The translations under genes were made by a program, and so were the position numbers. DNA of 13,296 nt, taken from contig CAUEUD010000092.1 of NCBI GenBank assembly GCA_959020865.1, forward strand, positions 1 through 13,296, given 5' to 3'. Shown in pieces: positions 7,275 to 13,296 of the stretch (its first letter is position 1; the number at the start of each line of letters is the position of its first letter). The notes below the pieces were generated by a model, which was not told the DNA's origin, made no database searches, and saw only the letters and a program-made list of their open reading frames with translations. This stretch comes from Eubacterium limosum. Its GTDB lineage: Bacteria; Bacillota; Clostridia; Eubacteriales; Eubacteriaceae.

Positions 7275-8087
7275 ATGGAAAGGTTTTGGAACATTTTAAA
7301 GCGGGTGGACCCGGTGGGGTGGATTGTCCCGGCACTGGTGGTGCTGATCTGGCTATGGCTGTCTGCTTCCGGGCAGATTCCAGCCTATAAGCTGCCGTCT
7401 CCTGTGGAGATCCTTCGGGTGCTGGCAGATTTTGCTTCTGGCCGTCTGGGCATCACACCCTATTCCGGGACTCTGTGGGAAAATCTGGGTGTCAGCATGC
7501 TTCGGGTGCTGTCTGGTTTTATCATCGCTGGGAGCCTGGGCATGCTCGTGGGCTTTCTGACTGGCCGTATACCGGTGCTAAAGCGTCTTTTTGACCCGGT
7601 GATCCACCTGATCAAGGCGGTGCCCGGTATTGGCTGGCTACCCATAGCCATTGTCTGGTTTGGAGTGGGCGAGGGAAACACTCTTTTCCTCATATCACTG
7701 GCAGCTTTTTTTCCGGTCTATGTCAATACTGCTGCCGGGGCGGCGGCGATTCCGGAGATGTATATTCAGGCTGGGCAGATGTTAGGGGCGCAGGGCCTCA
7801 GGCTTTTCCGTGCCGTTGTCTTTCCAGCGGCTTTTCCTCAGGCGGCAGTGGGGCTTCGGCTGGGGCTGGGGGTCGCCTGGGCCTACCTGGTGCTGGGTGA
7901 GGTCACCGGGGTCACAAAGGGACTGGGCGCTGTCATGAGTGACGCCCGGATGCTCGGCCATGTAGATATGGTTCTGGCCGCCATGATTGTTATTGCTGTG
8001 GCAGCAAAGGTGACGGATTTTTTGCTGGTGGCTGTATGCAGGAGAATCTATCCACGGGGAGGCAGGAAAAATGAGTCTGGCATTTAA
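7275..8087 (+). CDS. ABC transporter permease (SsuC/TauC-like)
   Basis: This inner-membrane permease of the binding-protein-dependent family has 270 residues. The N-terminal membrane helix spans about 15-31. A BPD_transp_1 core follows (about 72-260), with several hydrophobic helices and the LIKAVPGIGWLPIAIVWFG segment typical of the NitT/TauT class. The cytoplasmic EAA loop lies near 155-190 (AAIPEMYIQAGQMLGAQG), where it contacts the ATPase. There is no clear Shine-Dalgarno site before ATG 7275, which is only eight bases after the preceding stop, so translation is probably coupled to the binding-protein gene. The 3' end overlaps the ATPase gene by 17 bases. Substrate specificity is set by the partner binding protein and remains unknown. 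Confidence 0.9.
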   Translation: MERFWNILKRVDPVGWIVPALVVLIWLWLSASGQIPAYKLPSPVEILRVLADFASGRLGITPYSGTLWENLGVSMLRVLSGFIIAGSLGMLVGFLTGRIPVLKRLFDPVIHLIKAVPGIGWLPIAIVWFGVGEGNTLFLISLAAFFPVYVNTAAGAAAIPEMYIQAGQMLGAQGLRLFRAVVFPAAFPQAAVGLRLGLGVAWAYLVLGEVTGVTKGLGAVMSDARMLGHVDMVLAAMIVIAVAAKVTDFLLVAVCRRIYPRGGRKNESGI

Positions 8088-8811
8088 AAATATATCCCAT
8101 GGCTACGGCGGCCTGGAGGTTTTAAAGGATGTGAGCTTCAAGGCTGAGCCGGGCAGGATTACCGTACTGCTGGGGCCCAGCGGTTGTGGAAAGTCAACAC
8201 TTTTGAAGTTGGCCGCTGGTTTTGAAAAGCCAGTGGCAGGAACAGTATGCTTTAACGAAAGTCCTGTGACTGGCCCGGGGGTGGAGTGTGGTATGATGTT
8301 CCAGACGCCAGTCCTGTTTGACTGGCTCACCGCTGCGGGCAATGTGGCCTTTGGCCTCAGGCAGGCAGGTGTGCGGGGAAAGGAGCGGCAGGATCGGGTA
8401 GACCGTTTTATGGCTCTCGCAGGCCTCACTGATTTCAAGGACTACTACCCCGGCGCCCTGTCCGGTGGTATGCAGCAGCGCGCAGCCCTTGCACGGCTGC
8501 TGGTTATGGAGCCCCAGTGCCTGCTCATGGATGAGCCCTTTGCCGCGCTGGACGCCCAGCTGCGGCCAAAGATGCAGGGACTGGTATTATCGGTCTGGCG
8601 AGATCTGCGGCCCACTGTGCTCTTTGTTACCCATGACGTCGAGGAGGCTTTGGTGCTGGGCCATCGGATACTGGTTTTCAGTAAACGGCCAGGCCATATC
8701 GTCAAAGACATTGAGCGAGCGCTTGAAAAAAAAGACCCTCTGGATCAGCTCACTGACCCAGATTTTGGAAAAGAAAAAAAGAATATTCTGGAAATCCTCC
8801 GGGATCTTTAA
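8071..8811 (+). CDS. ABC transporter ATP-binding protein (SsuB/TauB-like)
   Basis: This cytoplasmic ATPase energises the importer. It has 246 residues and carries every canonical motif: Walker A GPSGCGKST (35-43), Q-loop Gln78 in MMFQTP, signature LSGGMQQR (130-137), Walker B LLMDEP (151-156), D-loop AALD and switch His188 in FVTHD. The sequence style, including VLFDWLTAAGNV and ALDAQLRPKMQ, matches the NitT/TauT/SsuB subfamily. The start is supported by GGGGAGGCAGG a few bases before ATG 8071. It overlaps the permease by 17 bases and ends the operon, with a terminator about 25 bases after its stop. Nothing is missing or truncated. Confidence 0.93.
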   Translation: MSLAFKNISHGYGGLEVLKDVSFKAEPGRITVLLGPSGCGKSTLLKLAAGFEKPVAGTVCFNESPVTGPGVECGMMFQTPVLFDWLTAAGNVAFGLRQAGVRGKERQDRVDRFMALAGLTDFKDYYPGALSGGMQQRAALARLLVMEPQCLLMDEPFAALDAQLRPKMQGLVLSVWRDLRPTVLFVTHDVEEALVLGHRILVFSKRPGHIVKDIERALEKKDPLDQLTDPDFGKEKKNILEILRDL

Positions 8812-8834
8812 GTAAACTAAAATCCGATAGAAGT

Positions 8835-8869
8835 AGCGGTACTTACAGCACACCGCTCTTTCTTTTTTT
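8835..8869 (+). terminator. likely terminator of the radical SAM/ABC operon
   Basis: A six-base stem, AGCGGT (8835-8840) and ACCGCT (8852-8857), is followed by CTTTCTTTTTTT. The stem is short, but the T-run and position after the last gene make a terminator likely. Confidence 0.65.
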
Positions 8870-8924
8870 GTTTCTTAAGCCCAAAGTATTATTTAAAGCG
8901 GATCTATGCAAATAACAAAGGCTG

Positions 8925-8933
8925 TGCTAAAAT
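8925..8933 (+). promoter_or_regulatory. extended -10 promoter candidate for the 152-residue protein gene
   Basis: TGCTAAAAT (TG 8925-8926, TAAAAT 8928-8933) fits an extended -10 element about 60 bases before the start codon, without a clear -35. The sequence closely resembles the element at 4558-4566. Confidence 0.4.
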
Positions 8934-8993
8934 CAATTAAACGGATGGTTTAACATGAGAGGCTTTTATAGCCGAAGGTGGGAGGGAGATTAA

Positions 8994-9452
8994 ATGAAAA
9001 GAGGTCAGCTGATTTTAAGAGGGGCCGGCGTATTGCTTGCCGTTGTCGTGTTTTTTTATGCAGCTGCCTGGGTCGGAATTCAGCTGTTCGGCGATGATGA
9101 CCGCTATCTGAACCCGGAAAAAGCAAAGGTCGTTTCACCACTGGGAGCAACCAGCGAGTGGAACTACCACATTCCCAATACAGGGGATTACGCTGTGGGC
9201 CTGAACGCCGAGGGGAAGCCTGTTTTTGAGGATCCTCACCGTGCGATCAGGGCCTTTAAGAGAGATCATCGCCTCTACTTTATCAGGATAGGCCTGCACT
9301 TGGGACCGGTTTTCTTCGGACCGAAAAACTGGAAGCGGTTCCAGGAGGAATACTGGACTGCTGCCCCGAAAGTCTGGGATGAAATGGATGGGGATCATGA
9401 GCTTTATGATTTTCTGAAGGTATACAGCAACAGCTTTGATAATTTTATTTAA
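8994..9452 (+). CDS. membrane-anchored protein of unknown function
   Basis: This 152-residue protein has one hydrophobic helix near the N-terminus (about 10-31, preceded by Lys and Arg), so it is likely a signal anchor with the remainder outside the cell. No lipobox cysteine is present. The soluble part contains a glycine-rich stretch (HIPNTGDYAVGLNAEGKPVF), a basic segment (AIRAFKRDHRLYF) and an aromatic, acidic C-terminus. I do not recognise a family. GGGAGGGAG (8980-8988) gives a strong ribosome site, so the gene is likely expressed. It appears to be transcribed alone, 170 bases ahead of the McrB-like gene on the same strand. No terminator is visible between them, so partial read-through is possible. 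Confidence 0.8.
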   Translation: MKRGQLILRGAGVLLAVVVFFYAAAWVGIQLFGDDDRYLNPEKAKVVSPLGATSEWNYHIPNTGDYAVGLNAEGKPVFEDPHRAIRAFKRDHRLYFIRIGLHLGPVFFGPKNWKRFQEEYWTAAPKVWDEMDGDHELYDFLKVYSNSFDNFI

Positions 9453-9560
9453 GAATCATGGGATTATTTTCACCAGAGGATAAGTAAACGTGAGAGAACC
9501 TGAACCGTGGGATTTTATCTTTAAAGGTAAAAATATTGAATATCTCTTTAAGGATAGAAA

Positions 9561-9569
9561 TGTTACAAT
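9561..9569 (+). promoter_or_regulatory. extended -10 promoter candidate for the McrB-like gene
   Basis: TGTTACAAT (TG 9561-9562, TACAAT 9564-9569) lies 54 bases before the start codon. A -35-like TTGAAT at 9536-9541 is too far away (22 bases), so activity would depend on the TG extension. Confidence 0.45.
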
Positions 9570-9622
9570 AGTACCTGTAAAGAAAAACTAAACGATAACC
9601 AAATCAACGAGGTGATTCATAG

Positions 9623-12600
9623 ATGATAGAGCGAAATTTCGGACCCAACGGCGCGTGGAAAATGCTGAATGATTATACGGTAACCTTTATTACCGACCAG
9701 TTTGTATTTAGAGACGGCGGTATGACAATTCCGGCGGAGCTGAACAAATTTTTTGGCGCAGAAAGCGGGGAGACACGGGTTGTTTTCCTGTTTGAGGGGC
9801 GGGAGTTCCCCTCCTATATTGAGTGCGGCTACGGAGAAAACAGCGCGAACAGCATCAAGCTGACCTGGAGCAAGGCTCTGAGCAGCAAATTTATCGGCCT
9901 GTTCCCAGATTACGAAAATTTCTTTGCCAATATGACCGAGTACCAGCTGGAGGAGCGGCCGATTCTTCAGTTTGAAAAACTTGAGGCTGACGAGTTTCTG
10001 GTCAAAATGATTCTGCCCACCGATGAGGCGCTGACCAAAAAGCAGGAGCTTTTCGATTACCTGGGACCTGGTAAAACAGTGGTTTCCTTTAAGAGCTCCT
10101 ACGAGATGGTTTTCTTGAAAAACTATCTGGAGCAGGCAGATAACCGAGGCAAGGCTGATGTATTTATGGTGTCTGCCGGCGTCAAAAAGTTTTACGAGGC
10201 CCGGGAGGCACAGGGTAAGTCCCAGGATAAAAATGCAGATAAGACCATTGAAAACGTGAAAGAAGCAGGCTTGGATGACGTACTGGCCTTTTTAATGGAT
10301 GGCCCTTACGCTCTCATGGCAGAAAAGGGCTTTCTGGTCATGGAAACCATCGACGAGCATTTCTACTTTGCCCTTGAGGTCTCCATGCTGGACGAGCTGA
10401 GCACTGACGACAAGCGGCTGATCATCGAGCTGCTGGACCAGAAAATCGAGCACTACTTTGAGCGTATGGACGGTCCCGGCCTTCAGGAAAATCTGACCAG
10501 TCTGGTGGACGAGTATGGTCATTATTTTACCAGAGATTTTCGTTATTCCTTTAAAGACATCCTGACCGATGGCATTCCCGGCTGTATTGAAGCTCTGAAA
10601 TTTGTGGACGGCGACCGCTATAAAGTCACAGGGTTTGCGGGGGTGGAGGAGTGGACCGGGACTCCCTGGGTGGCAATACTTGACCGCAGCATCACCAGGG
10701 TGCCGAATACCGGCGTCTTTGTGCAGTACCTGCTCAACAAAGATACCCAGAAGCTGTATCTGGCTCTGTTTCACGGCTTTAAAGAAGTTGAGGATGAGGT
10801 GCTGAAAACCGGACAGGAGGATGTGAAGCCTGTTGTGGCGGCTGCACTGCGCCCCTTGGTGGCGGAAATCCAGAGGAGAGTGGACCCCAGAAGTTTTGAC
10901 ACAGGCAGCAAGGATGTGGATCTGTATGACGACCGCTTTCGTGAGGGCGTGATCTTTTACAGAGAATATGACCGCATGGTGCCCGGGGACACACAGCTGG
11001 AGCAGGATCTTCAGGAAATGCTGGAGGTTTACAACGATTATTACGAGCGCTGTATCCTGAACCTTTACCCCGAGGAAGAAGAACCAGAGGAACCCGAAGC
11101 TGCTGAAGTGCCTGATGAGGAAGTCTCAGAGACTGAAGGAGCTGCCGAAGAACCGGTAACCGCAGCTGAAGCTGAAGTTCAGGAAATGGAGGCAGCCGAG
11201 ATTATTGAACCTGAGGATGAGCAGAGCAGTGAGCCTGAAATCATTGAATGGGAGCCGGTAGAAGAAGCGGCAGAGCCTGTGGCTGAAACCCAGCCCGGGC
11301 ACGTGGCGTCTGCTCCCGAGCCGGCTCAGCCTGAGCCGGCCTCTGTGGCAGAGCCGCCGGCGGCCGAGGTATCCAATGAAGCGCCTCGAAAGACTGCCCG
11401 CAGCATCAGCGAGGCAGCTTATCTGGAAACTAAGCGTGTCATGGAGGAATCCTCCGCTGAGACTGAGGAGGTCAACGCAGTGGAACGTATCCTGGAGCGG
11501 GTCGAAAATCTGGTGGAAGAACCGGTGGACATTCCCGGAACCCTCCGTCAGGTGGGGGCTTACATTACGGCCCACGGCTTTACCTGCACACCGGGTATTG
11601 TGGAAAACCTCTATCTCTGTCTGAAGGCCAAGCCTTTTGTTATCCTGACCGGTATCGCGGGAATTGGCAAATCCAGCCTGGCACGCCTGTTCGCTGAGGC
11701 CATGGGAGCCAACACAGAAAACGGCCGATACAAGCAGGTGCCGGTCCGCCCGGACTGGAAGGACTCCAGAGGTCTGCTCGGCTACCTGGATTCCTCTGGA
11801 CGCTTTGTCCCGGGCGCGCTCAACGACTTTATAAAAGAAGCGGTGGACAACCCCAGAAAGCCTTACTTCCTGTGTCTGGATGAGATGAATCTGGCCCGGG
11901 TTGAATACTATTTCAGTGAGATTTTATCTGTTATGGAGACCCGGCGTGACCGGGAAGGCCGCACCGTAACGGACCCGCTGCTGGGAGATGAGGCCTTTGG
12001 CCGTGACGAGCTGGCAAGGGAACGCTATGGCGAGCTTTATCTGCCGGAAAACCTCTATATCATCGGTACTGTCAGCAGTGAGGAAACAGCCTTTGCGCTG
12101 AGCCGCAAGGTTCTGGACCGGGCGAGCCTTATCGAGATCGGACAGGTGAGCCTGCATCTGCAGAGCCCGCCGCGCACCATGCCAGAGCCAATCCATCTGG
12201 GCAACAGGTTTTTAAAAAGCGATGTTCTGGTTCTGGCTAACTGTACTCGCCAGCGGGACATGATCCAGGAGGTTGTCACGCTGCTTGAGGCGATGAATGG
12301 TATTCTCATGAAGGCTAACGCCCAGATTGGTTACCGGGTGCGTGACGAAATCTGTTTTTATCTTCTCTACAATGCCGAGTACGGCCTTATGAGCCAGGAG
12401 GATGGGCTGGATCACGCCATTCTGCAGAAGATTCTGCCGCGTATTCAGGGCGGCGGCTCCGCTGTGGAGTCTGTCCTGACCGACCTGTTCAAAATCTGTG
12501 CGGGCACCCGTTCCGGCAATGCGGTGAGAAACTATGCGGGTAACCGCGGAGGCCTTTTCCCCAAGAGTGCGGAAAAGCTGAGCGCTATGGTCAAACGCTT

Positions 12601-12634
12601 TGACCAAGAAGGTGAAACTTCTTTCTGGAGCTAA
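9623..12634 (+). CDS. large McrB-type AAA+ protein with DUF3578 domain, no McrC partner in window
   Basis: This 1003-residue NTPase is related to McrB, the GTP-driven motor of McrBC-type restriction of modified DNA. Domains in order: an N-terminal region (about 1-115) with TIPAELNKFFG and WSKALSSKF, possibly a B3/EcoRII-N-like DNA-binding fold (inference). An unrecognised helical region follows (about 125-310). Next is a DUF3578/MrcB_N domain (about 325-475) marked by GTPWVAILDRSIT. A strongly acidic Pro/Ala/Glu-rich linker spans about 484-590. The AAA+ motor (about 640-960) has Walker A GIAGIGKS (677-684), Walker B LCLDE (Asp753, Glu754) with the McrB-typical MNLARVEYYF, the GTVSSEET sensor region (815-822) and VLDRA arginine finger area. 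It ends in the family-typical SAEKLSAMVKRF. GAGGTGA, seven bases before the ATG, supports the start. No nuclease gene is next to it, so a defence role is plausible but unproven. Confidence 0.85.
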   Translation: MIERNFGPNGAWKMLNDYTVTFITDQFVFRDGGMTIPAELNKFFGAESGETRVVFLFEGREFPSYIECGYGENSANSIKLTWSKALSSKFIGLFPDYENFFANMTEYQLEERPILQFEKLEADEFLVKMILPTDEALTKKQELFDYLGPGKTVVSFKSSYEMVFLKNYLEQADNRGKADVFMVSAGVKKFYEAREAQGKSQDKNADKTIENVKEAGLDDVLAFLMDGPYALMAEKGFLVMETIDEHFYFALEVSMLDELSTDDKRLIIELLDQKIEHYFERMDGPGLQENLTSLVDEYGHYFTRDFRYSFKDILTDGIPGCIEALKFVDGDRYKVTGFAGVEEWTGTPWVAILDRSITRVPNTGVFVQYLLNKDTQKLYLALFHGFKEVEDEVLKTGQEDVKPVVAAALRPLVAEIQRRVDPRSFDTGSKDVDLYDDRFREGVIFYREYDRMVPGDTQLEQDLQEMLEVYNDYYERCILNLYPEEEEPEEPEAAEVPDEEVSETEGAAEEPVTAAEAEVQEMEAAEIIEPEDEQSSEPEIIEWEPVEEAAEPVAETQPGHVASAPEPAQPEPASVAEPPAAEVSNEAPRKTARSISEAAYLETKRVMEESSAETEEVNAVERILERVENLVEEPVDIPGTLRQVGAYITAHGFTCTPGIVENLYLCLKAKPFVILTGIAGIGKSSLARLFAEAMGANTENGRYKQVPVRPDWKDSRGLLGYLDSSGRFVPGALNDFIKEAVDNPRKPYFLCLDEMNLARVEYYFSEILSVMETRRDREGRTVTDPLLGDEAFGRDELARERYGELYLPENLYIIGTVSSEETAFALSRKVLDRASLIEIGQVSLHLQSPPRTMPEPIHLGNRFLKSDVLVLANCTRQRDMIQEVVTLLEAMNGILMKANAQIGYRVRDEICFYLLYNAEYGLMSQEDGLDHAILQKILPRIQGGGSAVESVLTDLFKICAGTRSGNAVRNYAGNRGGLFPKSAEKLSAMVKRFDQEGETSFWS

Positions 12635-12635
12635 G

Positions 12636-12800
12636 TTGTCCACATATTCACATGTATTCACCGATATTGTGGATAAATTGTGTATAATGTGGATAGATAC
12701 AAGATATTGGGATTTTAACACGAAGATGTTTAGAAATTAACAAAATATAGAGAGTGTCATTCAAAGAAACACAGAGATGCAAAAATTTCTCTGTGGATAA
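12636..12800 (+). other. cluster of DnaA-box-like 9-mers
   Basis: The AT-rich gap after the McrB-like gene holds repeated matches to the DnaA box TTATNCACA: TTGTCCACA at 12636-12644 (plus, one mismatch), ATATTCACA at 12644-12652 (plus, one mismatch), TGTGGATAA at 12668-12676 (minus, perfect), TGTGTATAA at 12679-12687 (minus, fits the consensus), TGTGGATAG at 12688-12696 (minus, one mismatch) and TGTGGATAA at 12792-12800 (minus, perfect). The three minus-strand boxes at 12668-12696 are nearly back to back. DnaA binding is inferred from sequence only. Confidence 0.6.
12770..12795. repeat. 8-base perfect inverted repeat overlapping a DnaA box
   Basis: CACAGAGA (12770-12777) and TCTCTGTG (12788-12795) form an inverted repeat with a ten-base spacer. 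The right arm overlaps the last DnaA-box-like site and lies about 40 bases before the -35 of the RNA promoter. No T-run follows, so it is not a terminator; it could be an operator. Confidence 0.5.
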
Positions 12801-12834
12801 TGCGGGTGAGGCATTATTAAAATATAAATTAAGC

Positions 12835-12863
12835 TTGCGCTGTCCTCAACTTTGGATTATAAT
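12835..12863 (+). promoter_or_regulatory. strong sigma-A promoter for the structured RNA
   Basis: TTGCGC (12835-12840) and a perfect TATAAT (12858-12863) are separated by exactly 17 bases. Transcription is predicted to start near 12870, with no open reading frame of note downstream. Confidence 0.75.
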
Positions 12864-12869
12864 AAGGCG

Positions 12870-13120
12870 ATGATAAAGCATCCGACCGATGTGTATCCAA
12901 AGCAGATGATTCCTTTTTATTGGAAAGTAAGGAGGGACCGTGACGGCCAGGCACTGCTGTAAACCTACCTTTCTCCACCTATCATGTTGTTAGATTTTTG
13001 AAAGCGAATGGCTCTTGTAGGAAACAGCACTCCCCAAACGCTGTTCTGGCCCGCGGTCTCGGCCTTACGTTGATAAAAATTAAAACGCAGGGAAAACTTA
13101 TGGTTTTCCCTGCGTTTTTT
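12870..13120 (+). ncRNA. structured noncoding RNA, 6S-like candidate
   Basis: A transcript of about 250 bases is bounded by a strong promoter and an intrinsic terminator and contains no convincing gene. Bases 12927-13068 fold as a long interrupted hairpin. GUAAGG (12927-12932) pairs with CCUUAC (13063-13068), GACCG (12936-12940) with CGGUC (13054-13058), and GGCCAG (12945-12950) with CUGGCC (13046-13051). An asymmetric bubble follows, then GCUGU (12956-12960) with ACAGC (13024-13028), and CCUAC (12964-12968) with GUAGG (13017-13021). A rod with a central bubble, free-standing and near 200 bases, is the 6S RNA (ssrS) architecture that sequesters sigma-A RNA polymerase. No signature of RNase P RNA, tmRNA, SRP RNA or a common riboswitch was seen. 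That it is a structured RNA is fairly secure; the 6S identity is only probable. Confidence 0.6.
13082..13120 (+). terminator. terminator of the structured RNA, probably bidirectional
   Basis: A perfect 16-base inverted repeat, AAAACGCAGGGAAAAC (13082-13097) and GTTTTCCCTGCGTTTT (13103-13118), has a five-base loop and ends in TTTTTT. The A-rich left arm supplies a T-run on the other strand too, so it can also end the convergent minus-strand gene, whose stop codon starts at 13121. Confidence 0.93.
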
Positions 13121-13296
13121 AGTGTGAATTAAAATGAATACAGGATTCAGCCAGCTCTAAAATGGCGGGCTCCGGCACCTGAATCGCTTTGACATCGGAC
13201 AGGCCAGCTGTCATGAGCTTTTGGCGTTCACGGACAAGGATATTCCAGCTGTTTTCTTCCAGCTGGCGTGCAAAACCCTCTCTGTCGCCGGACAGC
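13119..13296 (-). CDS. C-terminal end of an unidentified protein (partial)
   Basis: An open frame enters from the right edge of the window and ends at a TAA (13121-13119), giving the last 58 residues. The visible sequence begins LSGDREGFARQLEENSW, continues with ILVRERQKLMTAGLSDVKAI and ends VPEPAILELAESCIHFNSH. It is open across the whole visible length, has codon use like the neighbouring genes, and stops right at a bidirectional terminator, so I take it as a real gene. The family was not recognised and no motif points to a function. It is convergent with the structured RNA. Confidence 0.65.
   Translation of the reverse strand, partial: LSGDREGFARQLEENSWNILVRERQKLMTAGLSDVKAIQVPEPAILELAESCIHFNSH

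Noticed and set aside
9453..9622. Small gene or terminator between the membrane protein and McrB-like genes
   Set aside because: Only a nine-codon frame near 9458 and no stem followed by a T-run were found; only a promoter candidate is supported.
12636..12870. Chromosomal replication origin
   Set aside because: There is no dnaA, dnaN or rpmH nearby and the plus-strand genes run toward the site, opposite to the usual origin layout. The DnaA boxes are reported as a cluster only.
12901..12954. 18-codon frame starting at an ATG near 12905
   Set aside because: It has no ribosome binding site and overlaps the paired region of the RNA.
12940..12993. Short GTG-started frame (17 residues, cysteine-rich) after AAGGAGG in the structured RNA
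   Set aside because: The spacing of four bases is too short, the frame is tiny, and the bases are used in long-range pairing of the RNA.
12927..13068. T-box or metabolite riboswitch
   Set aside because: The stretch AGGGACCG faintly recalls a T-box core but lacks the full conserved sequence, and no plus-strand gene follows the terminator.

Overview
The window looks like a piece of an anaerobic Firmicutes chromosome, most likely a clostridial acetogen-type bacterium of the Eubacterium/Acetobacterium kind. That placement is inferred, not read directly. The support is AGGAGG-type ribosome binding sites throughout, sigma-A and extended -10 promoters, lipobox lipoproteins, intrinsic terminators with T-runs, moderate GC with AT-rich intergenic DNA, an HPr with both His15 and Ser46, and a DUF2974 hydrolase typical of Firmicutes. 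No tRNA, rRNA, CRISPR array, insertion sequence or phage gene was seen.

Layout. (1) 117-374: ptsH (HPr), a single gene closed by a strong GC-rich terminator. (2) 464-3348: a pABA/folate operon, pabA-pabB-pabC, with overlapping genes. It has its own promoter, a perfect-stem intrinsic terminator inside the leader (541-586), and an end terminator shared with the convergent DUF2974 gene. (3) 3331-4440, minus strand: DUF2974/Mbeg1-like alpha/beta hydrolase with a GHSKG nucleophile elbow. (4) 4600-5094: small helical lipoprotein with its own terminator. (5) 5169-8869: a tight four-gene operon with tandem promoters. It encodes a BioB-like radical SAM enzyme, a substrate-binding lipoprotein, a permease and an ATPase of the NitT/TauT/thiamine-precursor ABC class. 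The substrate is not evident. (6) 8994-9452: unknown membrane-anchored 152-residue protein. (7) 9623-12634: a 1003-residue McrB-type AAA+ protein with two uncharacterised N-terminal regions, a DUF3578 (MrcB_N) domain, a long acidic Pro/Ala/Glu linker and a C-terminal ATPase. No McrC-type nuclease is encoded here. (8) 12635-12869: an AT-rich gap with at least five DnaA-box-like 9-mers. (9) 12835-13120: an independent structured RNA with a near-ideal promoter and terminator, best explained as a 6S-like RNA. (10) 13119-13296, minus strand: the C-terminal end of an unidentified gene.

The pab enzymes convert chorismate to p-aminobenzoate for folate, a cofactor in heavy demand if the organism is an acetogen. 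The radical SAM/ABC operon suggests import of a small precursor or cofactor that the enzyme modifies, or whose synthesis it shares. The least explained parts are the pab leader, the radical SAM/ABC pairing, the orphan McrB-like protein, and the DnaA-box cluster beside the structured RNA.
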